Assembly (NCBI GenBank): GCA_035460165.1
Contig: DATHWW010000019.1
Location: forward strand, 73,411-137,410
DNA: 64,000 bases
Reading direction: 5' to 3'
DNA from: MM2 sp035460165
GTDB lineage: Bacteria; Pseudomonadota; Gammaproteobacteria; Burkholderiales; Methylophilaceae
Shown: positions 18,075 through 26,982 of the stretch, in pieces
Layout: each line of letters opens with the position of its first letter
Numbering within the stretch: position 1 is the stretch's first letter
The notes under the pieces: generated by a model
Told to the model about the DNA's origin: nothing
Database searches by the model: none
Seen by the model: the letters and a program-made list of their open reading frames with translations, nothing else
Made by a program: the position numbers and the translations under genes

Positions 18075-18075
18075 A

Positions 18076-18417
18076 ATGCCGCAAATCATCGTTCTGCCGC
18101 ACGAGGAACTCTGCCCGGAAGGCGCCGCATTCGAAGCCAAGCCCGGCATGTCCATCTGCGACAACCTACTGACTCACCACATCGACATCGATCACGCCTG
18201 CGACAAAGTCTGCGCCTGCACCACCTGCCACGTGATCGTGCGTGAAGGATACATATCGTTGAACGCGCCCGAGGAAAAGGAAGAAGACCTGCTGGACAAG
18301 GCATGGGGATTGGAACCGAACTCGCGGCTTTCTTGCCAGGCGATAGTCGACAATGCCGATCTCGTCGTGGAAATCCCCAAGTACTCCATCAACATGGCCA
18401 AGGAAGGCCATCGCTAG
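18076..18417 (+). CDS. fdx: ISC-type [2Fe-2S] ferredoxin
   Basis: The 113-residue adrenodoxin-type ferredoxin has cluster ligands in CDKVCACTTCHVIV and a distal Cys in SRLSCQAIV. It donates electrons for cluster assembly on IscU. It closes the operon; iscX, common in enterobacteria, is absent. About 130 bp without a gene follow before sthA. Confidence 0.95.
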   Translation: MPQIIVLPHEELCPEGAAFEAKPGMSICDNLLTHHIDIDHACDKVCACTTCHVIVREGYISLNAPEEKEEDLLDKAWGLEPNSRLSCQAIVDNADLVVEIPKYSINMAKEGHR

Positions 18418-18548
18418 CACAACCCTCCTTGGCACAGGCATTCCTGCCTGCATTAGCCAAAATATCCAAGGACTTGCCTGCGCTACGGCCTTGTCGGAAG
18501 CGCATATCTGGTCTACCCTGAATAAAAATAAATCAGGGAAGGCCATCC

Positions 18549-19937
18549 ATGTTGAATTTCGATTTCATCGTCATCGGTAGTGGCCCCGCGGGACAACGCG
18601 CCGCGATCCAGGCCGCCAAGCTGGGCAAGAACGTCGCTCTGATCGAGAATCGCAGTGTGGTCGGCGGCGTCACCGTCCATACCGGCACCATCCCTAGCAA
18701 GACTTTGCGCGAAGCTGTGCTCTACCTCACCGGCTGGACCCAGCGCGGCCTTTACGGCCAAAGCTACCGCCTCAAGCAGAACTTGACCATCGACGACCTG
18801 ATGCAGCGCCTGCAAATTACGATACGCAACGAAGTCGGCGTAATCGAGAGCCAACTGGCGCGCAACGGCGTGACCGTGACCCACGGCATCGCCGCCTTTC
18901 ATGATCCGCATACCATCCATGTCACCGGCCACGATGGCGAAATAAGCGAGTTGTCGGCGGAAAAGTTCGTCATCGCCACCGGCACCACGCCATCGCGGCC
19001 CGCCGACATCCCGTTCGACGACGGCTACATCATCGACAGCGACGGCATCCTCAACCTCAAAAAAATTCCCCGGACCATGGCCATCGTTGGCGCCGGCGTG
19101 ATCGGCGTCGAATATGCCGCGATGTTCAGCGCACTGGACGTCAAGGTCACGCTGATCGACGGCCGCCCGCAGATGCTGGACTTCCTCGACCGCGAAGTGG
19201 TCGACGAACTGATGCATAGCCTGCGCGCGCGGCAGGTCACGTTGCGGCTGGGCGAGAAGGTCGCCACGATGCGGCACACCGCCGACGAGGACGTCGAGAT
19301 GATCATGGCCAGCGGCAAGCGCGTGGTCGCGGACATCGTGATGTTCGCCGCCGGGCGGCAGGGGGCCACGGATGCCTTGAAGCTGGAAAACGCCGGCCTC
19401 ACGGCGGACGACCGCGGCCGCATCAAGGTCGACTACTGCTACACCACCGCAGTGCCGCACATCTATGCCGCAGGCGACGTCATCGGCTTCCCCAGCCTGG
19501 CCTCGACCTCGATGGAGCAAGGGCGGCTGGCCGCGTGCCATGCGTGGGACAAGACCTCTGCCTGCGTACCGGAACATTTCCCTTTCGGCATCTACAGCAT
19601 CCCGGAAATCAGCATGGTGGGCGCGACGGAACAGCAGCTCACCCAGAACAATATTCCTTACGAAGTCGGCGTGGCCCGCTTCCGGGAAACGGCGCGCGGG
19701 CAAATCCTGCGACTGGAAGAAGGCATGCTGAAAATCATCTGCGGGCTGGAAGACCGGCGCGTGCTGGGCGTGCATATTTTCGGCGAGAGCGCGACCGAAC
19801 TGATCCACATCGGCCAGGCGGTCATTAGCCTAAACGGCACGTTGGATTACCTGGTGGAAGCGGTATTCAATTACCCGACCCTGGCGGAAACCTACAAAAT
19901 CGCCGCACTGGATTGCTGGAACAAGATGCGAGCTTAG
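18549..19937 (+). CDS. sthA: Si-specific NAD(P)+ transhydrogenase
   Basis: This 462-residue soluble flavoprotein balances NADPH and NADH. It has an N-terminal FAD motif (VIGSGPAGQRAAIQAA), an NAD(P)-binding motif (VGAGVIGVEYAAMFSAL) and a C-terminal dimerisation domain. The site that is a redox disulfide in lipoamide dehydrogenase reads GGVTVHTGTIPSKTLREA and lacks both cysteines, as expected for this family. GGGAAGG precedes the start. Its stop codon runs into the short repeat at 19936. Confidence 0.93.
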   Translation: MLNFDFIVIGSGPAGQRAAIQAAKLGKNVALIENRSVVGGVTVHTGTIPSKTLREAVLYLTGWTQRGLYGQSYRLKQNLTIDDLMQRLQITIRNEVGVIESQLARNGVTVTHGIAAFHDPHTIHVTGHDGEISELSAEKFVIATGTTPSRPADIPFDDGYIIDSDGILNLKKIPRTMAIVGAGVIGVEYAAMFSALDVKVTLIDGRPQMLDFLDREVVDELMHSLRARQVTLRLGEKVATMRHTADEDVEMIMASGKRVVADIVMFAAGRQGATDALKLENAGLTADDRGRIKVDYCYTTAVPHIYAAGDVIGFPSLASTSMEQGRLAACHAWDKTSACVPEHFPFGIYSIPEISMVGATEQQLTQNNIPYEVGVARFRETARGQILRLEEGMLKIICGLEDRRVLGVHIFGESATELIHIGQAVISLNGTLDYLVEAVFNYPTLAETYKIAALDCWNKMRA

Positions 19938-19992
19938 AGCCTGTTCCAGCAAGTTTCATTCCCCGTGCCGCAAGACTATCGAAGCAGGCTCT
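19936..19992. repeat. short palindromic intergenic element, copy B
   Basis: The convergent sthA/GGDEF-EAL gap is filled by a hairpin with ends AGAGCCTG (19936) and CAGGCTCT (19985-19992). The left half, reading AGAGCCTGTTCCAGCAAG and then TTTCATTCCCC, is clearly related to the left arm at 6235 (AGAGCCTATTTCAATAGG, then TTTCATCCCC). It lies between two stop codons and could act as a two-way transcript end. Confidence 0.7.
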
Positions 19993-19995
19993 ATC

Positions 19996-22953
19996 TCACG
20001 CCGCCGTTATGCGCGCCAGAAAACTCGGATCGAGCAGCCGGACGAACTCTTCGGCAGGTACCGGCTGGCTCAGCAAATACCCTTGCACCTGGTCGCACCC
20101 CTGCTTGCGCAGGAATTCAAGCTGATCTTCGTTTTCCACACCTTCCGCGATCACCTTCAAATTGAGGCTATGCGCCATTGCGATGATGGCCTGGGTGATC
20201 GCTACGTCATCGCTATCCCCGGGCACGTCACGTACGAATGAGCGGTCGATCTTGAGCGAATCGATGGGAAAGCTCTTCAGATAGCCCAGCGATGAATAAC
20301 CGGTGCCGAAATCGTCGATGGACACCATCGTGCCCATGTCGCGGAAGCGCTGCAAAATCTCGATGGCCCGCTCGGCATTCTGCATGATCATGCTTTCGGT
20401 AATTTCCAGTTCCAGATACGCCGGCGGCAAGCCGCTGCCGCCGAGCGCATCGGCGATGGTCTGGCGCAGCCCTTCGTCGCGGAACTGGTGGGCGGAAAGG
20501 TTCACCGCGACACCGATCAATGGCAATCCGGCATCCTGCCAGGCACGGTTCTGACGGCATGCCTCGCGCAACACCCAGGCGCCTATCGGCACGATCAGGC
20601 CGGTTTCTTCCGCCAGCGGGATGAACTGCGCCGGGGGTATCAGGCCAAGATCCGGGTGATTCCAACGGATCAGCGCCTCTGCACCGACCATCTCGTTGGT
20701 GGCGAGATCGATCTTCGGCTGGTAATACAGCACAAACTCGTTGCGCTCCAGCGCGCGACGCAGGCTGTTTTCGAGCGCCAGACGCTCGAAGCTGTGCACA
20801 TTGCTTTCCGAAGCATAGAACTGGAAGGTATTCTTCCCCCGTTCTTTCGCGCGATACATCGCGACGTCGGCATTTTTCAGCAAGGTGTGAAGATCGGTGC
20901 CGTCTTCCGGATAAGCACTGATGCCGATGCTGGCGCTGACATACAGCTCCTGCCCCAGCAGGTAAAACGGCTGGCCCAGCGCATGCATGATCTTGCGTGC
21001 GACATTGCCGAGATATTGGGTATCGGCAAACTGTTCGATCAACACCACGAACTCGTCACCGCCCTGTCGCGCGATGGTATCGGTCTCGCGCAGGCATTGC
21101 TGCAAGCGCTCGGAGGCCGTCTGCAACAGCATGTCGCCGGCATGGTGCCCCAATGTGTCGTTAATGACCTTGAAGCGGTCGAGATCGATGAATAGGATCG
21201 CCAGCCGCCCTTGGTCGCGCTGTACGCGGCGCAAGGCGTGCTCGATACGCTCCTGCAACAGCGTGCGATTGGGTAGCCCGGTCAACGCATCGTGATTCGC
21301 CAGGAAGTGCAGTTGCTCCTCGGATTGCTTGCGGAGAGTGATGTCCGTGAACACGGCCACGTAATTCAGGACATTGTTCTTGGCATCCCTCACCTCGCTG
21401 ATCGACAGCCATTCGGGATAGATTTCGCCGCTCTTGCGCCGGTTCCAGATTTCGCCCATCCAGCGCCCTTCTGCCTTGATGGACGCCCACATCGCTTCGT
21501 AATAGCTATCCGCGTGCTGGCCTGAGCTCAGCATTGACGGGCTTTGCCCGATGATCTCCTCGCGGGAAAAACCGGTGATGTTCACGAAGCCCTGGTTCAC
21601 CTCCAGCACCTTCAAGTTGGCATCGGTGATCATGACGCCTTCGGCGGTGTTCTCGAATGCCTGCTGGGCCAACGCCAGGCGCGCTTCGGCTTCCTTGCGC
21701 GCGGTAATATCCAGCATGACGCCGACCAGCTCCAACGGCTCGCCCTTGGCATCGGGAATGACCCGCACGATGTCGTGCAGCCACACAGTCCGTCCATCCG
21801 CGGCAATCATGCGGTAATCGAAACTATGCGGCGCCAGCTTGGCGGACTCCTCCATGCAGAAAGTCGGCGCCCAATCGCGATCGCCCGGATGCATGTGGTC
21901 CAGCCAGAAACGCGGCGAATCGGTCCATGCGTGGAGCGGATAGCCCAACAAGGCCTCCGCCTCCGGGTTGACATAAGTAAAGTGTCCGGCGGGCGTTGCA
22001 CGCCAGATGATGGCCTGTGCGGACTCCACCAGCTCGCGGTACATCTGTTCGGTGTCCTTGAGCGCCTTCTCCACCCGCATCCGGCCGCTGTAGGTGGCGG
22101 CCAGAAATAAACTGGTCATCGCCCATATCGCCATATAGGCCCAGTAATTGATCAACCCGGCGCCCATGGCTTCATTGAAATAACCACGCTCGTCCAGCAA
22201 GCTCCAGATCGCCACGCTAAAGACCACCGCCGTGGCAAGCACCGCCCCGCGCAACTGGAAGCGCACAGCGGCCCAGATCGCCAGGGGGAACAACGTAAAG
22301 GATCGCGGCTGATACGCCACGCCGAATGGCAGCCACTGGAAGAAAATCATCAGGCTGCCCAATAACAGCAGCAAACCAAGCAGGCCTGCTTCAAGCATAC
22401 GCGCGCGGCCAAGCGCAAAAGGATGGCGCTGCGCAAATACCAACAAGAGTGGCGCGAACACCAGATCGCTCAAGGCGTCTCCCATCCACCAGTTCATCCA
22501 TCCTGCCAACGCAGCATCAGGAGCGACTTCTCCCACGGAGAGCAAGCTGGCAACGCCTATCGTGGCGCTGATCATCGTGCTGAACCCCGCGCCCAGCAGT
22601 ACCAGCAGCACAACGTCTTTCGGCCGATCGAATATCCGCTGGAAACCGAACCGGTTCAAAAGCATGGCCCCCACTACCGCTTCCAGAGTATTGCCCAAGG
22701 CAATCCCCATCGCAGCCGCAGGCACAATCCCGGTACCCAACTCGGCGATCAATGCCCCCAGCAGTACACCCGGCCACAACCTTCGTCCGAAAATGAGCAG
22801 CGCAGCCAGGGAAAGCCCCGTCGGCGGCCATATCAAGGTAATGGTCCCGACATTGGAAAAATACAACCCGATTTCCGCGCCTGCCCAATACAGCACCGCA
22901 AGCCCCAGCATCAAGGCGATCTCTTTTTTTCCCAGCTCAGACGACATGACCAA
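19996..22953 (-). CDS. MASE1-PAS-PAS-GGDEF-EAL cyclic di-GMP protein
   Basis: This 985-residue membrane signalling protein has a MASE1-type N-terminal sensor (about eight membrane segments, residues 1-300, motif LIWPPTGLSLAALL), two PAS/PAC units (about 305-430 and 435-555), a GGDEF domain with intact RQGGDEFVVLI, and an EAL domain with intact GAEALIRW and DDFGTGYSSL. Both active-site motifs are kept, so synthase and phosphodiesterase activities are both possible. It faces sthA tail to tail and has its own gap before the porin gene. Confidence 0.92.
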   Translation of the reverse strand: MVMSSELGKKEIALMLGLAVLYWAGAEIGLYFSNVGTITLIWPPTGLSLAALLIFGRRLWPGVLLGALIAELGTGIVPAAAMGIALGNTLEAVVGAMLLNRFGFQRIFDRPKDVVLLVLLGAGFSTMISATIGVASLLSVGEVAPDAALAGWMNWWMGDALSDLVFAPLLLVFAQRHPFALGRARMLEAGLLGLLLLLGSLMIFFQWLPFGVAYQPRSFTLFPLAIWAAVRFQLRGAVLATAVVFSVAIWSLLDERGYFNEAMGAGLINYWAYMAIWAMTSLFLAATYSGRMRVEKALKDTEQMYRELVESAQAIIWRATPAGHFTYVNPEAEALLGYPLHAWTDSPRFWLDHMHPGDRDWAPTFCMEESAKLAPHSFDYRMIAADGRTVWLHDIVRVIPDAKGEPLELVGVMLDITARKEAEARLALAQQAFENTAEGVMITDANLKVLEVNQGFVNITGFSREEIIGQSPSMLSSGQHADSYYEAMWASIKAEGRWMGEIWNRRKSGEIYPEWLSISEVRDAKNNVLNYVAVFTDITLRKQSEEQLHFLANHDALTGLPNRTLLQERIEHALRRVQRDQGRLAILFIDLDRFKVINDTLGHHAGDMLLQTASERLQQCLRETDTIARQGGDEFVVLIEQFADTQYLGNVARKIMHALGQPFYLLGQELYVSASIGISAYPEDGTDLHTLLKNADVAMYRAKERGKNTFQFYASESNVHSFERLALENSLRRALERNEFVLYYQPKIDLATNEMVGAEALIRWNHPDLGLIPPAQFIPLAEETGLIVPIGAWVLREACRQNRAWQDAGLPLIGVAVNLSAHQFRDEGLRQTIADALGGSGLPPAYLELEITESMIMQNAERAIEILQRFRDMGTMVSIDDFGTGYSSLGYLKSFPIDSLKIDRSFVRDVPGDSDDVAITQAIIAMAHSLNLKVIAEGVENEDQLEFLRKQGCDQVQGYLLSQPVPAEEFVRLLDPSFLARITAA

Positions 22954-23020
22954 TATACCTATTCATAGCAGCCTGATTGTAATGGGATTTCTACGCAGCG
23001 AGCATACTTTTATCAAAGAA

Positions 23021-23043
23021 AAAGCCCGCACAAGGCGGGCTTT
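23021..23043 (-). terminator. rho-independent terminator of the porin gene
   Basis: On the minus strand AAAGCCCGC, a 5-base loop and GCGGGCTTT are followed by TTCTTT. It lies 42 bp beyond the porin stop codon. Confidence 0.88.
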
Positions 23044-23084
23044 GAAACGGCGGGGAGCCGTGAGGAGAGAGCAAAGCTTTTTTG

Positions 23085-24518
23085 TTAGAAGTCGAACTGA
23101 GCGCGGAAGGTCAATGCCTTTTCGCCGTCTTCAGTCACACCGTTAAGCGTTACAGGCGTTTCGAAATCGGTATCCACATAGTTCAGGAGGAAGCGAGTGT
23201 TAGCGTTAGGCAGCCACTTCAAACCTACCGTCCAGGCATCCGCCTCGTTGGTCAAACCAGCGGTAAGAACACCCGTGCCAGCCGTGTTGGTGGTCTTGAA
23301 ATCGGAAGCATCGAACTTGCTGAAGCGGACACCCGCTTCCCAAGCACCCCAGCCGCCACCCTTGGTCTTAAAGTCATTCTTCGGCTTGATACGATCAAAC
23401 TTACCCCCCTTATAGGCATCGGCATAGCTCTCGCCGGTAATCAGCCAAAGCGCTTCGGCATAATAAGCCTTGATATCGCTATCATAGGAAGCAGTAGAGG
23501 TCCGGCCTTCGAAACTTGACTTCGCCCATTCGCCTTGTAGCTTAACCGGGCCGTAGGCAAAAGCGCCTTCCAGACCACGACGAGTACGCTCCATGGTGTT
23601 ATCGGTCGTGCTTTCTGCTGCGAATGCGGTTGCTCCGAAGAAGCTGGCACCGCGACCTTCGGTACGCTGGCTACCGACTGCAGCGGTAGGCAGATCACCG
23701 TTGGCATAGCTGGCACCCAAATGAATGACTGCATTATTGATTCCCGCAATTTCAGCAATATTGCCGTCCACGTGCGCGATCCAGTCTTTGCTGTCCTCAC
23801 GAATATCGGTTTCGTTGGTGTTCTTGCCTTGGCCAGTAGAGAGCGCCAACGCGTAATTGACGCCCTTGAACGGCGTACCGTGCACCATGGCGCCACGCTC
23901 TTTACCGGGAACCAAGCTGGAGTTGTTCACGAACGAACGTTCCTGGAAGTCGATAAAGCGGGAGCTGGTACGCTCTTCCAGGCTGAACGGCATCTTGAAC
24001 TGACCGAACATGAACTGGGCTTCTTTCCACCACTTCACATTCAAGTAGGCTTCGTCCAGATGCGAGGAGTTGGACTGTGCCGCGAAATCAGCGACCACTG
24101 CGAAATCATAGTAATCATAAAAGGTGCCCTTGACGCCAAGGTAAGCGCGGCGAATATCGAAGGTATCCGCATCGTTGGCATTCGTACCGGTCGAAGAGCT
24201 TTCGTCCCAGTCGAAATTGCGGTGATCGAGCTGAATACGGCCATTCACTGACATCTTCACAGAACCGTCGCCGCTCTCAAACGTGATGCCATCCTTGAAC
24301 TTGGCTTTGATCTCGCCCTTCTTCTTCTCTTCGGCCGCTTCCTTCTCGCCTGTGCGGCCCTTCATCAGCAGTGCACCTTCCTCTTCGGTCAGCACACCCT
24401 TGCCGATCAGGGCGTTGATGATATCGTCGGTGGAATCGGCCAGCGCCAGCGGTGCCGCACCCAGCAGCAGCGCGCCGGAGACGGCAGCGACGATGCCGCG
24501 CAATTGAATACTGTTCAT
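23085..24518 (-). CDS. OprO/OprP-family phosphate/polyphosphate porin
   Basis: The 477-residue outer-membrane protein has a signal peptide (cleaved after PLALA), a short charged helical stretch rich in EK (EEKKKGEIKAKFKDG) and a 16-strand-type beta barrel ending in aromatic ...LTFRAQFDF, the usual Omp85 recognition end. It matches the phosphate-selective porin family. A Pho box at 24600 supports a phosphate role. GGGAG lies before the ATG and a strong terminator follows. Its neighbours on both sides are GGDEF-EAL genes on the same strand. Confidence 0.88.
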   Translation of the reverse strand: MNSIQLRGIVAAVSGALLLGAAPLALADSTDDIINALIGKGVLTEEEGALLMKGRTGEKEAAEEKKKGEIKAKFKDGITFESGDGSVKMSVNGRIQLDHRNFDWDESSSTGTNANDADTFDIRRAYLGVKGTFYDYYDFAVVADFAAQSNSSHLDEAYLNVKWWKEAQFMFGQFKMPFSLEERTSSRFIDFQERSFVNNSSLVPGKERGAMVHGTPFKGVNYALALSTGQGKNTNETDIREDSKDWIAHVDGNIAEIAGINNAVIHLGASYANGDLPTAAVGSQRTEGRGASFFGATAFAAESTTDNTMERTRRGLEGAFAYGPVKLQGEWAKSSFEGRTSTASYDSDIKAYYAEALWLITGESYADAYKGGKFDRIKPKNDFKTKGGGWGAWEAGVRFSKFDASDFKTTNTAGTGVLTAGLTNEADAWTVGLKWLPNANTRFLLNYVDTDFETPVTLNGVTEDGEKALTFRAQFDF

Positions 24519-24599
24519 TAAATTACTCCCGTAGTTGTGAAATCGAATGCGGCTAAAGAGCCATGAGCTTCAACTCGGGAAGGATTGTGCGTATTTAAT

Positions 24600-24617
24600 G
24601 TGACATATTTATGACGG
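24600..24617 (-). promoter_or_regulatory. Pho box upstream of the porin gene
   Basis: Read on the minus strand, CCGTCATAAATATGTCAC matches the enterobacterial PhoB box (CTGTCATAWAWCTGTCAY) at 16 of 18 positions. It consists of two GTCA repeats 11 bp apart, about 80 bp before the porin start. It also lies just past the 3' end of the next upstream gene on the same strand. PhoB control of an OprO/P porin is the expected biology. Confidence 0.75.
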
Positions 24618-24667
24618 TGGCTTTAAAAGCCACACGAGTGTTGTATTCCCGCAACAACGGAAACGGC

Positions 24668-26710
24668 TCAGTTCGAGCTGGCGGAAATGCTGCCTTCGGC
24701 CAGCACCTGGGAGAGTTCGGACGCCGGCATCGGCTTGCTGAACAGGAAACCCTGTATATGGTCGCAGCGGCGCTCGCGCAGGAAGTCGAGCTGTTCGGCG
24801 GTTTCCACGCCTTCGGCCACGCTGACCAGCGACATGTTTTGCGCCAGGCCGATCACGGCGGACGCAATCGCGGCGTCCTCCGGATTGGTGGGGACGTTCA
24901 ACACGAACGATTGGCAAATCTTCAGCGTATCGATAGGGAAGTGCTTGAGGTAGGTGAGCGAAGAGGCGCCGGTGCCGAAGTCGTCGATGGCGATGCTGGC
25001 GCCCAGCGCCTTGATGCGCCTGAGCGTTTCGACGTTGTGTTCGATATTGTCCATGAAAATGCTTTCCGTCAGCTCCAGCTCCAGAAGCTTGGCGGGGAGT
25101 CCGGTTTGCTGCAAAACGCGCTCGATCTTGCCGGCGAGATCGGATTGCTGAAATTGACGCACCGACAGGTTCACGGCGACGCGCACCGGGTTGCCCTCGT
25201 CCAGCCATACCTTGGCCTGGCGGCAGGCTTCGCCCAGCACCCAGTCGCCGACGGGCAGGATGAGGCCGGTTTCTTCCAGCAAGGGGATGAACTCGATGGG
25301 CGAGACCAACCCCAGCTCGGGATGTTGCCAGCGGATCAGTGCTTCGACGCCTATGATGCGGTGCCCGTCCATCGACACCTGCGGCTGGAAATACAGCAGA
25401 AATTCGTCGCGTTCCAGCGCGCGGCGCAGGTTGTTTTCCAGCACCATGCGCTCGTAGGCGACTGCGTCCATTTCCGGCATGTAGAGCTGGAAAGTATCCT
25501 TGCCCAGGCTTTTTGCGGAATACATCGCCACGTCGGCGCGCTGCAACAGCATCTCGGCCATTTCTCCCGAGGCCGGACAGCAGGCAATGCCGATGCTGGC
25601 GGTGATGTAGATTTCGTGGCCTTCGACCTCGAACGCCGGACGCAGCGAATCCAGCATTTTCTGCGCCACGACCTGCGCATCTTCCGTTTGCTGCACATTG
25701 GTCAGGATCAGTGCAAACTCGTCCCCGCCCAGCCGCGCCACGGTGTCGGTGCCGCGTACGCACGCACCGACGCGCCCGGCAACCTGCTGCAAGAGCTTGT
25801 CGCCTATCGTATGCCCAAGGGTGTCGTTAACGTTCTTGAAACGGTCGAGATCGACGAACAGCACGCCCACCAGGTCGCCCACACGCTGCGCATTGGCCAG
25901 CGCCTGGTGGAGCCGTTCGTTGAACATCAAGCGATTCGGCAATCCCGTCAGCGGATCGTGATTGGCGAGGAAATGCAATCGCGCCTCGGTTTGCTTCAAC
26001 GCGGTAATTTCGGCGAAAACGATGACGCGATGCGACACTTCACGCGCCAGGCCCAGCACGTCGGTAATGCTCATCCACACGGGGAATCGCTCGCCGCCCT
26101 TTCGGCGCAGGAAGGATTCGCCGCGCCAGCCGTTGGAGCCATCGTGGCTGACAGGCACGGTGTCCAGTGCATCGCCCCAGATCAGGTTGCGGTGATGGCC
26201 CGTAACTTCCTCGCTGTCGAAATCGGTCATTGCGCAGAAGGCCGGATTGACGCTGACCACACGGTTCTCCGCATCGGTGATCACGATGCCTTCCATGGTG
26301 CTCTCGAACACCTGCGCCGCCAGCCGCAGGCGCTCTTCGGCCCGCTTGCGTTCGATGGCATAGCGCATTGCGCGCGCCAGCCATCGCGCATCAACGCTGC
26401 CCTTGACCAGGAAGTCCTGCGCGCCGGCTTGTACCAGTTCGGAGGCGAAGGCTTCGTCGTCCAGCCCGGTCATGATCACGATGGCGACGTTGGGCGCCTC
26501 GGCGTACACCTGCCAGAACGTCCGTTTGCTTTCAGAATCCGGCAGGGAAAGATCCAGCAGGATGATGTCGAAGTCGTTCTCGCGGATCTGGCGCGTGGCC
26601 TCTTGCAGCGACGCCGCTTTTGCCAGCGTATACTCCGGCAGCGCTTCCAGCAGCATGAATTCCAAGAGGCGGGCGTCGCCCGGATTATCTTCGACCAGCA
26701 GTACCCGCAT
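24668..26710 (-). CDS. response regulator with PAS, GGDEF and EAL domains
   Basis: This 680-residue soluble protein has a receiver domain (MRVLLVEDNPGDARLLEFML, phospho-acceptor in DIILLDLSLPDSES), a PAS domain (about 130-245), GGDEF with intact RLGGDEFALIL, and EAL with intact GVEALIRW and DDFGTGASSL. It is a cyclic di-GMP output module driven by an unlinked kinase. Its start codon directly abuts the long repeat at 26711, so its promoter must lie within or beyond that element. An 8-bp hairpin follows the stop codon. Confidence 0.93.
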   Translation of the reverse strand: MRVLLVEDNPGDARLLEFMLLEALPEYTLAKAASLQEATRQIRENDFDIILLDLSLPDSESKRTFWQVYAEAPNVAIVIMTGLDDEAFASELVQAGAQDFLVKGSVDARWLARAMRYAIERKRAEERLRLAAQVFESTMEGIVITDAENRVVSVNPAFCAMTDFDSEEVTGHHRNLIWGDALDTVPVSHDGSNGWRGESFLRRKGGERFPVWMSITDVLGLAREVSHRVIVFAEITALKQTEARLHFLANHDPLTGLPNRLMFNERLHQALANAQRVGDLVGVLFVDLDRFKNVNDTLGHTIGDKLLQQVAGRVGACVRGTDTVARLGGDEFALILTNVQQTEDAQVVAQKMLDSLRPAFEVEGHEIYITASIGIACCPASGEMAEMLLQRADVAMYSAKSLGKDTFQLYMPEMDAVAYERMVLENNLRRALERDEFLLYFQPQVSMDGHRIIGVEALIRWQHPELGLVSPIEFIPLLEETGLILPVGDWVLGEACRQAKVWLDEGNPVRVAVNLSVRQFQQSDLAGKIERVLQQTGLPAKLLELELTESIFMDNIEHNVETLRRIKALGASIAIDDFGTGASSLTYLKHFPIDTLKICQSFVLNVPTNPEDAAIASAVIGLAQNMSLVSVAEGVETAEQLDFLRERRCDHIQGFLFSKPMPASELSQVLAEGSISASSN

Positions 26711-26982
26711 TGAGAGCCCGTTTCAGTAATAAACGAATGTGCGCCCGCCATGCATTGCGCGCAGGGCTAGGCGAGAGTCGCGCGGTTTGGTCGTTCCAAA
26801 CAAGCGGCGAGTAACAACGCCATGCGCGCAATGCATGGCCATCCCGGAGGGTTTGAATACAAAAGAGCGTCTGCGGCGTTGCGAAACTTGCGAATGGAAT
26901 AACCATTCGCTGCGTCTCGCGCCTTGCATCCATCTCTTTTGTATTCAAACGCATCATTCGTTTTCAACTGAAATAGGGTCTT
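26711..26982. repeat. long multi-stem palindromic element, copy 2
   Basis: It fills the whole gap between the GGDEF-EAL start codon and the tonB stop codon. Imperfect inverted ends (GAGCCCGTTTCAG at 26714 and CTGAAATAGGGTC at 26968) enclose two sub-domains. CCATGCATTGCGCGCA (26748-26763) pairs perfectly with 26823-26838 around GTTTGG/CCAAAC. GTTTGAATACAAAAGAG (26851-26867) pairs perfectly with 26934-26950 around GCGAATGG/CCATTCGC. Core sequences match the element at 10051 (for example CAAGCGGCGAG), but the arms differ. Overlapping short reading frames here are by-products of the repeat. Confidence 0.9.

Noticed and set aside
18513..19808. Long minus-strand reading frame opposite sthA
   Set aside because: It is antisense to a complete flavoprotein gene and His/Asp/Val-rich without any motif; it is a by-product of codon bias.
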